From assembly GCA_030159075.1 (NCBI GenBank), contig BROG01000340.1:537501-601500 (forward strand): 64,000 bases of DNA, written 5' to 3'. Below are positions 1 to 11,715 of the stretch, piece after piece. The translations under genes and the position numbers were made by a program. The DNA is from Atrina japonica. Lineage: Eukaryota > Mollusca > Bivalvia > Pterioida > Pinnidae. Under the pieces are notes generated by a model. That model ran no database searches, was not told the origin of the DNA, and saw only the letters and a program-made list of their open reading frames with translations. Every line of letters starts with the position of its first letter. The stretch's first letter is position 1.

Positions 1-22
1 TCAACCTTGTCATCCCCTGTTG

Positions 23-25
<3 letters not shown>

Positions 26-93
<68 letters not shown>
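26..93. repeat. (TA)n microsatellite
   Basis: About 68 bp of nearly pure TA. It is one of at least seven long TA tracts in the window and holds no gene. Confidence 0.95.
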
Positions 94-95
<2 letters not shown>

Positions 96-184
96 TGCAA
101 AATAAAATTGAAGAAGTACCGATGAATAATCAAAACTCAAGTCCATTATAACACGATGGATTAGATGTGCAAACAAAGGGTCTC

Positions 185-560
185 AACATGGAGAACAATT
201 ACGAATCTCAAACGGGATAAGACCAAGAGTCCGGAAGGAGTCAGCGACTTCTGCTAGCATGCCACACCTGTCGCAAAATGTTCCATGGAAACCTTTCTAG
301 TTCGATGAATGGGTCAAATTCGGTCAAGTTAGTTGAAAAGCATGTGTGGCCGTGATTCAGAATACTATCTAATATCTCTGACAGGGGGACTTAATAATGT
401 TTAACAAAATCCCCGTTTCGACTATAAAACTTCTTAAACGAAGACTCCATCGTTCAACAACGTCACCCTGTGTAAGTAGTAAAACATTCATAAGAAGAGC
501 ATGCTTTGGCATAACGTATAAGTTGTGAAATGAAAACGCCATACGCAGACGATAGAACAT
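185..560 (-). pseudogene. Penelope-like RT C-terminal fragment, family B
   Basis: Read on the minus strand, one frame gives MESSFKKFY, the C-terminal signature of the PLE reverse transcriptase. It runs on through VPLSEILDSILNH, the conserved tail after the RT domain. The open frame of 63 codons at 369-560 is a neighbouring frame (LLTQGDVVERWSLRLRSF), so the copy is frameshifted. It carries the same ESSFKKFY block as the copy at 62.3-63.2 kb, and its tail is matched by the fragment at 39.9-40.3 kb. I group these three as family B because they lack the 3' module of the other PLE copies. The 5' RT core is missing. Confidence 0.65.
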
Positions 561-1106
561 TACTACTTAGAAACGGAAAGTTTGTGATATTGAAATTGAA
601 ATCGTCTCGTTTGTAGGTTTAACTCATTTTTTGCTGATTAAAGTTCGCATTTGTAGGAAGTTGCCCCATGTCATTTTCAGATTACCTGTGTAGGGTAATT
701 CTTTTCAGGAATTAAGTTCAGTTTTTGCACTTAGCGTTTGAGGAATTAACACTTAGTTTGTAAAGATCATAGTCATATGTGTCTGATATAGTGACCATAC
801 ATATCATATACAGGTCATCGGACCTATGAGATTACAAATCCAAATGAAAGTCGCCATTTGATAATCGAAGTTCCGATGTTTCTAACTTTTTCTGGTTGGC
901 CAGATGAACCTGAACATTACGAAGACAAGACAAATGACATTTGAAAAACAAAAGATAACAGGCAAAAAGAAAGTGAAACGCAGAATAGGATACACACGGG
1001 TAATAAAAAACACAGTTAATAGTAAGCAAGTAAGAATAACCAGTGATATATAAATATATACATACATACCAGGGGTTGTACAAAACACATTTATAGGATA
1101 AAAAGT
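561..1106. other. Intergenic, nothing recognised
   Basis: AT-rich sequence with two overlapping short minus-strand open frames (832-1088). They are rich in Phe, Tyr and Cys and match no family I know. I see no splice-site-bounded exon or RNA gene. Confidence 0.5.
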
Positions 1107-1250
1107 TCTCAGGTGCCTAAGTATAAATCTTCAGGATATCCATGATACAATATACAAATTTGGTTTATATTGGAAATGAAGATGTGGGATCAGGTGTAAT
1201 GGAGGATTTAACACTCCCTGTTGATCGGTCATCACCCCCAAAACACGAGA
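1107..1250 (-). pseudogene. Degenerate PLE 3' module
   Basis: On the minus strand this matches the terminal module of family-A PLE copies. It runs from the AAGTATAAAT end (about 1110) through GTGGGATCAGGTGTAATGGA (about 1185-1204) to a decayed CGGTCATCACCCCC (about 1226). Identity to the 8.0 kb copy is patchy, with several small deletions. It is a heavily 5'-truncated insertion with no coding capacity. A GT-rich stretch lies beyond it. Confidence 0.6.
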
Positions 1251-2290
1251 GTCAATGTCATATGTGCTATTGTGTGTGTCGGTGTGTACAAGTGTCTGTA
1301 TGGGTGTGTCCCTGTGTCTCTGTGTGGTGTAATTTGATTTAATTTCTTAGTCATTACTTGGTAAGTTGGACATAGCTAAACATTTTCCATTAAACAAAAT
1401 AAGTAACACGACACCATGATTTGCTGTTTGATTCCATGATTATGTACAATACATACTATTTAATTGGGGATGCAGCATGTAAAATGCACTGAAAAATAAG
1501 TTTTAAAATAGAATTATTAAATATTATAATACTATGTAAAGCGCCACATATAATTGTATGTATGTGTGAAATGAAATCAAATCATAAAATATGATTACAG
1601 ACTGGATGCAATAAAGTATGTCTATACACCGAAGGCCATAAAGGTGTACTACGTACACACTGAATATCAGGGAACAAACATATGTTTAAAAATGAAAGTT
1701 AAATTATCTAGATAATATGTTTTTAATGCAACAATTTTTAAATGTAGACATTACGCCTTCATCTAATCATTTGTGATTGATTAACAAACTACAACAAAGC
1801 GTGTTTTCGCGAAAGGTATGTTTCTTTGAATTACCGTTTAGATTATATCATATCCGGAGAAGAAAAATTTTAATATGATATATATTTACTAGCATCGATG
1901 GTGTTAATGGGTTCAGTAGAACATTAATTCCCAGGAGATATCTCATTCACCATATTAAATTTTGCAAAAATGGTTTGCATAGCGTTATACATGTATAATT
2001 GTGTGTACAACTTTCAGCTACACTGCTTGTTTTCATCGTACTGTTATTTGCATATAAACAGCAAGAGAAATAACTGACATTTTATACAATTTTGACATTT
2101 TATGTGTAATGTCTTGCTTTACTTGTAATTGTCTAAGTTCTAACTGCTCCAGACGCAGTCGGCATCAGCTGTAGAAATATTTGCAGACATTATGTATTCA
2201 ATATATAGGAGGTGATTTGGGCGCAGTATACAGTTGTAGGGCATCACAAACAACGAAAGCTAGCGTATGTTATTTTTATGAATGAATTTT
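1251..2290. other. Intergenic, nothing recognised
   Basis: AT-rich unique sequence with a short GT-rich stretch at 1260-1335. No gene, RNA or repeat could be supported. Confidence 0.5.
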
Positions 2291-2291
2291 G

Positions 2292-2330
<39 letters not shown>

Positions 2331-2366
2331 GATAGATAGAGAGAGATAGATAAAGAGAGATAGAGA
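2291..2366. repeat. (GATA)n microsatellite
   Basis: About 13 GATA units, interrupted at the 3' side by GAGA steps. A larger compound GATA array lies at 55.6-55.8 kb. Confidence 0.9.
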
Positions 2367-4160
2367 CATGACCTATATTTTTCATTTCACTTTTTTGTCC
2401 TCACGTTCAATGTATTTTGGAACACCTGAAATATTTCTCTATAAACGAAAACAGAACAAATCCGCCTCAAATCTGTTTACGTATTTAACAGTATTTTAAC
2501 AGTGGAATTCATGGCGTGTAGCTGATACAATTTGTAACCTATATAGGTCAGATAATAACCGAGATCACCACTTAATACTCCAAGAGTAAAATAAGATAGA
2601 AATAAGAATATAATTTGAAAGTGTCAATAAATATGTGTATGATACATGTGTGTATGTGTAAAATGTGTGTATATGTGTAAAAAAGTAGAATTGAAATACA
2701 TTCAACAAAGTATATTTTATTCAGTTGCGGAATCCCAGGATTTTTTTTTTCATTTTTATGATCACATACCCCAAAATGTTGCGATTACAAATTGAACCAA
2801 TTTGTAAATAAATATATTATACATATATGCAGTTTTCATTTAACAGACGATGACTCGACGTAGTTGATCAGCTCTCATGGATTTCTTGTATACCTTTCAT
2901 ATCAAAACACACAGTAAAGTCGACTCGGCATTCTTAAACTCTTTTCAGGTATAGTCTATCAGTGAACACGTAGACACGTAGAAACAGTACTGACCACTGT
3001 ATCAACTTCATACAACAAGGAATATTGCCATATTGTCTTATTGTTCTTGAGCCACTCAAAAAGGACACACGCAAATAGACACAGGTCATCTCTCCTCACA
3101 GGACAAGTAGTCGTACTACACGTTAAATCAAGTTAAAGCAAGCAAGCACTAAAAGGATGCAGGTCAATAAAAAACCTTGTTATGGTGATAACCATCTTGA
3201 TAAAAGACGGCTTTACATGCCCAACATCGTTTGAAAAAAAAAATCACGTGTGCAAATCCCATTTGTGATTCCACGAAATGTTTTGAAAAAGAGACTTCAA
3301 GGGAAAAGCATATATTTCTTGGTCTTGTCCATTAACGTATTTTTAGAATCATTTGCTTTCGATAGAGGTATTTTAAATTGAACAATAAATTATCAACTCT
3401 AGAGAAAGCGTTGCGTAGATTATATACAATATCATTTTGTATATGTTTTCTGCTTTCAGATTGTGTTTTATTAAATCGGATAAGAAAGTACAAGTTTCAC
3501 ATGCAAACAGATATTTCAGGGTGGTAAAATATTTTATGTAATAAAGTATACCAAACAACAAAAATGATAATAAATAAATAATCGCATCATTTCAATTATT
3601 CTTACAAAAACATAATATAACATTTTAAAAGTGTAGTGTACGTGTAATATACCACAGGGTTTAATTTTTCCCATGTAAAACATATCGTTAAGAGTATTTC
3701 ACATAGTGGCGTATTATGTTTAGTCGCAAATCCCTGACCGATGTTTCCGTTAGCCAATTGTAAGAATAGCATGGCAATGTAGATCTTAATCAACTAATGA
3801 ACACATCAAGGCACTGCCAATTTGATCATTCAATCTAAAACATTCATTACAAGTGAAATTTCTAACAGGAATAGTGGGCGTAATTTGAACATCGATTTTA
3901 CCTATATGATACAAACGAAGTAGTGTTCGCAATAAACGAATTCGCCTATGATGTTTTGACAAAATTCAACTTCTCCAGAAAAAAGACACCTACACTAACT
4001 CTATATGTGTTTTATGTTTTACAGATATTATAGATTCAGACAAACATGACAAATGGTGTTGTTTATACATATAAACATCGATCTAATCTATAGACCTGGA
4101 TATTGCTTTTTTATTATAGCAATGTTTATTATTGCTGCCAACTCATGACATTAGCATGTA
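2367..4160. other. Intergenic, nothing recognised
   Basis: AT-rich unique sequence. Two short minus-strand open frames (3373-3561 and 3602-3793) show no recognisable domain, and their composition matches the surrounding DNA. Confidence 0.5.
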
Positions 4161-4398
4161 TGCATGTATGTATGTATGTATGTATGTATGTACTGTACGT
4201 GTACTTTTGTAGCAGTATTCTAATATTAGCGCCTTTCACGCTCACGTCATTGTGCTAATTCAAGTGCAGCGCTAAAATTTCTCCTTTGTCATTCTGTAAA
4301 CACGGCAAAAATAATTATTAATTGCGCGAATAAGTTTACACTCCCTCAGAGCGCTAAAATATTAGTGAGCTAATTTAAATACACATACAGTATGTATC
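4161..4398. mobile_element. MITE-like element with imperfect terminal inverted repeats
   Basis: The left arm (about 4191-4232) contains TACTGTACGTGTAC followed by CTAATATTAGCGCC. The right arm (about 4349-4392), reverse complemented, contains TACTGTATGTGTA followed by CTAATATTTTAGCGC. The arms pair over roughly 40-50 bp with mismatches and enclose about 120 bp. The left end sits on a short (TATG)n tract (4161-4194), which blurs the boundary and any target duplication. There is no coding capacity, so it would be non-autonomous. Confidence 0.6.
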
Positions 4399-4533
4399 TA
4401 TGGTCTTGCTGTTGTGTTCGATTTGCAAAAGAAAATATCGCATATATTTTTCGGTGTCGGCTCCAATCAGAGATTTTAAAAATAATAATGATTGTTCCTT
4501 CGTCAGGCGCATTAATGTATTATAAACATTATA

Positions 4534-4695
4534 CCAAAATTGTCCTGCTTAATGGTAAACGTAAACGTAAAGTAACCCCCCCCACACACACACACACATA
4601 CACTACAAATTGAGGTCCTGCTTAATGGTAAAACGTAAAATAACCCTCTCTCTCTCTCTCTCTCTCTCTTGAGGTACTGCTTAATGGTCTCTCGT

Positions 4696-4775
<80 letters not shown>

Positions 4776-4822
4776 CAAATTGAGGTCTTGCTTAGTGGTA
4801 AAACGTAAAATAACAATCACAC
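4534..4822. repeat. Composite satellite, left half (four cores)
   Basis: Four copies of a core of about 42 nt start near 4534, 4604, 4669 and 4774. The core begins TACAAATTGAGGTCCTGC and continues TTAATGGTAAAACGTAAAAT. The cores are separated by CA and CT/CA tracts (4577-4600, 4646-4668, 4699-4773) of different length and sequence. The third core is partly overwritten by a CT tract. The same cores resume at 5671, after an intervening PLE fragment. Confidence 0.85.
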
Positions 4823-4824
4823 AC

Positions 4825-5668
4825 AATGTTTTGAGACTTTGTCTTTCAACAAACTGTCAGCATTTCTATGGGAACCAATTGTGTCCCTTTTATTATTCCT
4901 TTATTCATACGAAGCAAACGTCATTCAAAAACTACTGAATCAAAAGAAGAAAAAGCTAGCGGTGTCCTTTAATTTGACATTTAGATATATCGACGACGTT
5001 TTGCCAATTAATAATGACAATTTTCATACATATGGCAATGCGATATATCCCTGCGAACTAGAAATTAAAGATCAAGCACAGACGTTTCATACTTAGACAT
5101 ATTACTTACTATAGAAACAGACGGGATATCGGCAACTAAGCTATACGACAACGGGGCGATTTCGGCTTTCCCATCGTAAATTTTCCACATTTAAGTTGTA
5201 ACATCCTACAGTCACCAGCATATGGAGTTTATATTTCACAAATGATCCGATATGCCTGGGCATGGTCAACATATGAACATTTCATATACAGATGTAGGCT
5301 ACTCACCGACAAATTGTTGACACGGTGATGTCAGGGGTCGCGTTTGTTGCCAGCGTTTCGCGGGTTTTGTGGTCGGTGTGGTGGTCTGTTTCACTGGGTA
5401 AAATGTTGAGTTGCATTTTCGTTGGCGGTTGTTAAGACGTCTCTACAATTTGTGACCAGGATTTGTTCCTCACATATTTAATTTGGACTTGACTGTGGAT
5501 TCACGACGGGTGTGACCGGTCGACAGGGGATACTTACTCCTCCATGGCACCCGATCCCACCTCTTGGTTTCCAGTTTCCGTGTTTGTCCTTTTTTGCCGG
5601 ATTTGTATCTGTGTCCTGGACATCCTAAAACTTTACACTTTGGTATCTGAGATGTTTTATACACAAAC
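4825..5668 (+). pseudogene. PLE reverse transcriptase C-terminal half plus 3' module, family A
   Basis: The open frame at 4839-5096 contains LYSYEANVIQKLL, then a basic run and FRYIDDVLPINN. YIDD at 4986-4997 keeps both catalytic aspartates of the RT palm, and the frame continues to YPCELEIKD. Beyond it the frame is broken. A characteristic 3' module (about 5490-5668) includes GTGTGACCGGTCGACAGG and CTCCATGGCACCCGATCCC and ends near TTTGGTATCTGAGAT. The 5' half of the RT is absent, as expected of 5' truncation. The fragment sits inside a satellite array that continues on both sides. Confidence 0.8.
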
Positions 5669-5670
5669 AA

Positions 5671-5791
5671 TACAAACTGACGTCCTGCTCAATGGTAAAA
5701 CGTAAAATACCCCCCACACACACACACACACAAACACACTACAGACTGACAACCTGCTAAATTGTAAAACGTAAAATAACCCTCACACACG

Positions 5792-5865
<74 letters not shown>

Positions 5866-6015
5866 CACACACAAACACACACACACACACTACAAATTTA
5901 GGTCCTGCTTAATGGTAAAACGTAAAATACCCCTCAGACACACACACACACATACACACTCACACAATACAAACTGAGGTCCTGCTTAATTCAAGGTTTA
6001 AGACGTAAAATAACC

Positions 6016-6050
<35 letters not shown>

Positions 6051-6240
6051 CCACACACAAGAAAAACATACACAAATCCTCAAACACACAAACAGCATAA
6101 TCACACTCACAAAAACGCAAACACACATGTACACACACATGTACACACACACACACACAAACACACAGACACACTCAGACGCAAACACATATACAGACAC
6201 AAAACACATGATGCATTTACGGACAGTTAATTCCAAAAGT
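5671..6240. repeat. Composite satellite, right half (four cores)
   Basis: Four more cores of about 42 nt start near 5671, 5740, 5891 and 5968. They are spaced by CA tracts, the longest at about 5783-5890, and a degenerate CA-rich tail runs to about 6180. The eighth core carries a small insertion or substitution in the middle. Long Cys/Val open frames on the minus strand here are translations of the CA tract only. Confidence 0.85.
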
Positions 6241-6724
6241 TAGGTCTTAGTATTTTTAAACAAAATATATGTCACAAAATGCTCAGAATGACTCATCATA
6301 TTTCTAAACATATACTTAAAATATCATAATTCAAAATCAGGTTAAGATAAGCTGTATCAAGTACTCTTCAGAATGTGAGCCATGACAGATTTGCTCTGAA
6401 AGCTTAGTTATCTCTATACATATCAACCACGCTGTCATTAGCAAATTTTAACTCAAGATTATCTTTTGTTAAGGAATTAAAATAGATACCCTTCGTAATT
6501 AGCATCATATGTACAATACCTTTAGTTATGAAAACATTCTGCTAATTGTACTTAATGCACATTGTCATGTTATATGTATACATTCTTATAATCTGGTGAT
6601 GTATGCTTTAACAAAACTATCTACTTTAAACTGATATCAGAATAGGTGAACAGCTTAAAATTTGTTAAAAACCACTACAATTAAAATGATAAAAAATACA
6701 ACACTTTACACCATGATAAAGACG
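6241..6724. other. Intergenic, nothing recognised
   Basis: AT-rich unique sequence with no supportable gene. Confidence 0.5.
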
Positions 6725-6815
6725 CATCATCATCATCATCATCATCATCATCAATAAAGATAATAATAATAATAATAATAATAATAATATTAATAATAAT
6801 AATATTAATAATAAA

Positions 6816-6866
<51 letters not shown>
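6725..6866. repeat. (ATC)n then self-complementary (TAA)n/(TTA)n tract
   Basis: Nine ATC units (6725-6753) are followed by TAA units (6761-6814) that switch to TTA units (6815-6865). The two halves are complementary and could fold into a long AT hairpin. The same arrangement recurs at 22.9-23.2 kb. Confidence 0.9.
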
Positions 6867-8010
6867 AATAATGAATATAATATTATATATAATGACAAGT
6901 AATGCCATATTTAATCGCCCACAAAAGTTAAAAAGTAAAATCATGTCATGTGAAATACGTGGAATGACACGGAACAAGATACATTCTGTGTATATTCTTG
7001 CTTTGTTATTATATTACTCTAGTGTCTTTTGTCTTTCTGCTTTTTTCTTCGCCCGATTATCCAGAGAACATTGTTCTACTTGTTGCATTTCATTACCAAA
7101 TTGTATCTGGAATCCAGTTTTATCGTTTTTATTTTCACAAGAACATGTATACTCCATTAAATAATGACAAAAAGATTAGTCATTTTGTTGAGAAGGAATG
7201 GCTTTATGTTCACACGGTTGCCATATGCATCTAAAGTTCAAGAAAATATTTTGACGTACGTGAAATATCTTTAATGACCCAGATACTATTTCAAATGGCA
7301 TATGTTGCAATTGTTGCAGCCATTCTGTCTTTCCCGTGCATCACGCTTCATATCTCTTTGAATGTCAAACGCTTGTCATTTTTCCCATGGATATGTATCA
7401 AATCAACCGAAGAAAAAGAATTTATCAATAATTCACAGAATATGTCGTCGTGTTAGTCAGTGTGTCCCAATCATCTACTTATTTAACCCCGATATTCCGT
7501 GTGACCTCCTTGAGTACCCAAACTAAGGATGACTAGTGCAAGTCAAATCTTCCAATCCAGATATAATATTAGGGCATTTTTCAAAAAAAAAAAAAAAAAA
7601 CAAGTCATGTATGATACGTTCCCATTTATATAATGAAAGAATCACACGGTCTTATAAACATAATAGCAATTATTTTGTCAGATATTATCGATTATTTTGT
7701 GTTTATCAAAAAGCTTTGTCAAATGATATTACATGATCAGGACCTGATAATATATAACGCGTCGGATTAATGGGAAATATTGTCTTCTTTTGTGTGTAAG
7801 GTCACGTTGTACATTTAAGATTCAATCAGTAATCAATACTTGTTTACAACATGACACATGTTCTGTTTTTAGATCAAAAGTGAACTGAAATAGAAAAGCA
7901 TTTTCATTCCAAACTCTACGGGAAACAGTTGTCACCAAAGTGCATCTAATACAGATTAATTCGATCTATCTATCCATTTATCTTAATATCCATTTAATAT
8001 AAAAATTTCA
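6867..8010. other. Intergenic, short open frames only
   Basis: Plus-strand open frames of 60-97 codons lie at 6871-7164, 6998-7234, 7274-7456 and 7536-7736. They overlap each other, have ordinary AT-rich codons and match no family I know. A 19-nt A run is at about 7583. I do not call any of them a gene. Confidence 0.45.
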
Positions 8011-8011
8011 G

Positions 8012-8495
8012 ATACCAAAGTATAAATCAATAGAATGTCCAAGACATAGATACAAATCCGGTAAAAATGGACAAACACGGACCTCTGAAAACCAAGAGGT
8101 GGGATCAGGTGCCATGGAGGAGTAAGCATCCCCTGTCCACCGGTCACACCCGCCGTGAGTCCACAGTCAAGTGAAATGAAACAAGTGAGTAGTTTATCCT
8201 CGTCACAATTGGTACAGACGTCTCAACAACCGCCAACGAAAAGGCAACTCAACATTTTACTTAGTGAAACAGAGTAGTCGCAAACAAGACTATTATACCG
8301 ACCGTAACATTTGCGGAACGTTGACATTAAAAGCGGTTTTCGATATCCCTGTGTCGATAATTTGTCAGTGAGTAGTTTACTTCTGTATATGAAATTTTCA
8401 TTTGTTGTGCACGCCCTGGCATATCGGATCATTTGTGAAATATAAACTCCATATGCGGGTGACTGAGGGATATTACTACTTAAATGTGGAAAATG
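8012..8495 (-). pseudogene. PLE C-terminal fragment plus 3' module, family A
   Basis: On the minus strand this contains the post-catalytic part of the RT. The frame at 8223-8432 reads MIRYARACTTNENF, then LLTDKLSTQGY, then FRKCYGRYNSLV, the usual ISQLIRYARAC / LL...GY / F.KFYGR...LV progression. The 3' module follows (8012-8175), with GTGGGATCAGGTGCCATGGA and a CCGGTCACACCCGCC stretch. The catalytic YxDD region is missing. The fragment lies head to head with the PLE copy starting at about 9.0 kb. Confidence 0.8.
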
Positions 8496-8994
8496 ATTCT
8501 TGTTCTTAATTTTATTAACATGCTAGTAGATAGTTCACCATTTGTATGGATTGAGAATCCAATCAATTACCCTTCACTTTACAATATCAAGCCATTCTAT
8601 ATCTAACTCGCAAATTTCAATATTCATGCAGATACGTTTGTTCGTCAATAAACACTCTCATTCGAAGCACAGCTAAACTGATAATTAAATGTACGACAAA
8701 CATGATGACTCCGACGTTCATATAGAAGATATTTTACATATTTTACATTCAAGTCAAACACCCCCTTACCATCTTCATGACTGAATATAATGTTGTATTA
8801 CATATGGGTCACTAAATGTTTTAACCTCTTTCTTTACCGTATAATAATTTTACTGATAGTGATAATCGAATCAGTGGTAAAATGTTATTACTATATATAT
8901 GTGGATCTTTTACACGCCAAAATCACAATAAAGAGTTAAACCTAGTATTTGTTCACATGATGTCACCTTTGCATCTCTTTAACCTTATGTTGAC
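8496..8994. other. Spacer between two divergent PLE copies
   Basis: AT-rich sequence between the minus-strand fragment ending at 8495 and the plus-strand copy starting near 8995. I see no gene and no clear match to the RT of either. Confidence 0.4.
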
Positions 8995-11230
8995 AAAAAA
9001 TGGGTCTTCATCAAATTCGCAGCAAACTTCATTCTTTTCCTTTTAGGCTTCTTAATGATCTTTTTTTCAGGAAGCAAGAATGAACCCCCAAACGGATTTT
9101 TCAATTATGGAATACACACTGAACTCCGTTATAATGGACATTGCTTAGCACAGTCTGTTTAGGCCTACACGCGTTACTAGCGATTACTGTTCTGAACAGA
9201 CGCGTATTTTCCTTACACTTAAATAAGTCGCTTTAAACATTAGCATTGTTCTAAACAAAAATGTGCAGTCCTGTATTCCGCCATATTTTTAACTGATGAC
9301 CACGCCTTGCATTTCATATAGTTGTACATCCATCATGGCATTTAAGCTATTCAATTACAAACGGGTTTTGCTGTGGCTAGACATCAACCATCTTCTACAT
9401 AACACCGTCACGTGTTCATGTGCATCATCGTCCTTCAAATATAATAATATCGGGTATGTCATCATCGGCGAGTTTCTATTGTTGAAAATGAAATCCCAAA
9501 CAATCTTATTTTAAGAGGTCCAACATGCCGCGAAACTCGTTCTTGTATTTGGCGACAGAATTTCAGTGTAGTTATGAATTCTTTATAAGATTATGCCAGA
9601 CTTGAAAACGTTGAACCGGGCCCTTTGTCTAAATTGCTAAAAGCTATAGGACGGTTAATAAATTATTGATTCAGAAACTCATGAACTATGAAAACACGTT
9701 ATCCCTTTGTATTTAGTAATCCAGAAGTGGTAACCGACTTGGATAGATTACATGACCAATATGCACTGGTACCAGCAGACAAAGCCTCAAATTACTTTTT
9801 TTAATTGTAAAGCACATTAATATAATTGTTTATTATAGAAGATCTGGGGTTTAATACGAATTCTGGTAATTCCACACGCAGACGTGGCCCAATTTCAAAG
9901 GACGAGACCCTTCACAATCACGTGTGAGTATTACGTTCTTTTGATGTACTTACAACCGATACTGATTTTGAGCTACCATATATATATTGGATACCTATAA
10001 TTTACAAAACCACATAAAACAGAGGTACATAGCAGGATCCAGCAAATATTCTACCAAACATTTATCTTTATTCCTTACCAAGATAGTTATAGCCGTTAAG
10101 GAGAAATTTCAGCAGTACGGTACAGTTGCTTATTCCAGAAGCGGTGTAACTCATATGTGGATACTTAAAACTGCACAATTTTTCTCAGATTCACAGTATC
10201 AAAACATACGACATCTTTACTCTATACACAATAATTCCACATAAAAAATTAAAAGAGAGACTTTTTAGCAATATAGACAACTGTTTTTTCACTTAAAGTG
10301 GTACCCGGATAGTACCTAGTGATTGGTTACCATGATACTTATTTTGTTTAATACCACTCTGATTCTACAAATAAATACACTAACATAAAAAGTTAATATA
10401 AAAAAGATGCTGGAATTTCTAATAGAAAATATGTTTATAATGCTTTTCAACAAACTGTCGGCATTACTATGGGAACCAATTGTACTCCTTTATTGGCTGA
10501 CCTGTCCCTTTATTCATATAAAGCAGACTGCTGAATTAAAAAATTAAAAAATAGCGGTGTCCTATAATTTGACATTATGATATATTGACGACGTTTTGTC
10601 AATTATGAAAATTTCCATACATTTGTCAATGCGATATATCCCGGCGAACTAGAAATTTAAGATACAACAGAATCAAACACACCCGCTTCATTCTTAGACA
10701 TTTTATTTTCTATAGAAATAAAGTACTAAGCTATACGACAAACACGGCGATATTGGCTTTCCCATCGTTTCACATTTCAGTATTAAAATCCCACAAGCAA
10801 GCACCCGCATATCGAGTGTATATTTAAAAAATGATCCGATAAGCAAGATGTGTTCAACATATGAACATTTCATATGCAGAAGTAAACTACTCAGTGACCA
10901 ATTATTGACACAAATATATCGACAACGCTCCGCAAATTTTACGGTCGGTATAATTGTCTTGTTTGCGACTTCTCTGTTTCACTAAGTGAAATTCTGAGTT
11001 GTACCTGTTCGATGGCGGTTAGTGAGACGTCTGTACCAATTATGAGGAAGTATCGTTCCTAACGTGTATGACTGTGGACGTACGGCGGGTGTTACGACAG
11101 GGAGTGCTTACTCCTCCATGACACCTGATCCCACCTCTAAGGTCCGTGTTTGTCTATTTTTTACCAGATTTATGCCTCTATCCTGGACATCCTAGTGATT
11201 TATACCTTGGTATCTGAGAGTTTTATATCA
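8995..11230 (+). pseudogene. Nearly full-length Penelope-like element, family A (broken)
   Basis: PLEs encode a telomerase-related reverse transcriptase, some with a GIY-YIG endonuclease. Several blocks occur in order in different frames. The N-terminal domain is at 9296-9514 (FKLFNYKRVLLWLDIN, then CSCASSSFKYNNIGYVI). DLDRLHDQYALVPADKA lies near 9739-9790. ELPYIYWIP is near 9970, then RYIAGSSKYSTKHLS, then AYSRSGVTHMW (ORF 9987-10244). A block with the LWEPIV motif is near 10460. YIDD (10581-10592) has both aspartates intact. The C-terminal RT follows, and the 3' module ends near 11225. Frameshifts and stops interrupt every block, so it is dead. I see no endonuclease domain. The copy at 13.4-15.4 kb aligns with it in inverse orientation. 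Confidence 0.8.
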
Positions 11231-11269
11231 AACCTTGCCCCCACCCAGTTAGTATAATAACAATACACA

Positions 11270-11715
11270 TAGATTTGAGTTGAACTAGTTTAAAATGAAA
11301 ACATAGGTTTAACAGTGCATACTAACATATAGTATTCATTTGATTTGGGTGCAGTTAAATCTCGTTGCTTAGCCAAATAAAATTAATGAGGTAAAGCTTT
11401 TTTTGTTTCTGTTAAACTAAGTTTTCTGCGAACTAAAATAGATTAAACTATGCTTGACTAAAGATTTGTCAGTAAAACCTAGTTTCCTAAGGTAAATCTT
11501 GTTTTTCTCAAATTACTATACATCATTAATTAAAGAGGAACTATGTTTAATTGCAAAAAATAAAGTTTAACTGCGCAAAAAACACAAACATTTGGGAACC
11601 CCCAGCTTTACTGAAAAAGTATGTTTAACTGCCCCATGATCACATCAATCCGTATTAATCTAGTTTTGGCCAAGTTAAACATATATCTTCTCGCTTAAAC
11701 AAGTTTTATTCAGTG
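11270..11715. repeat. TAAACTAG-family dispersed repeat, copy 1
   Basis: This sequence is built from variants of a motif of about 20 nt, AGTTAAACTAGTTTTTCT and its complement, on both strands. Examples are GAACTAGTTTAAAATG (about 11281), TTAAACTAAGTTTTCTGC (about 11413) and AAAACCTAGTTTCCTAAGG (about 11476). A TTTAACTGCGCAAAA element (about 11566) is shared with the copies at 24.4, 28.0, 37.8 and 39.2 kb. It begins about 45 bp after the 3' end of the PLE. No open frame is present. Confidence 0.7.

Noticed and set aside
5470..5670. 66-codon minus-strand frame over the PLE 3' module
   Set aside because: It is antisense to the element and broken in the other module copies.
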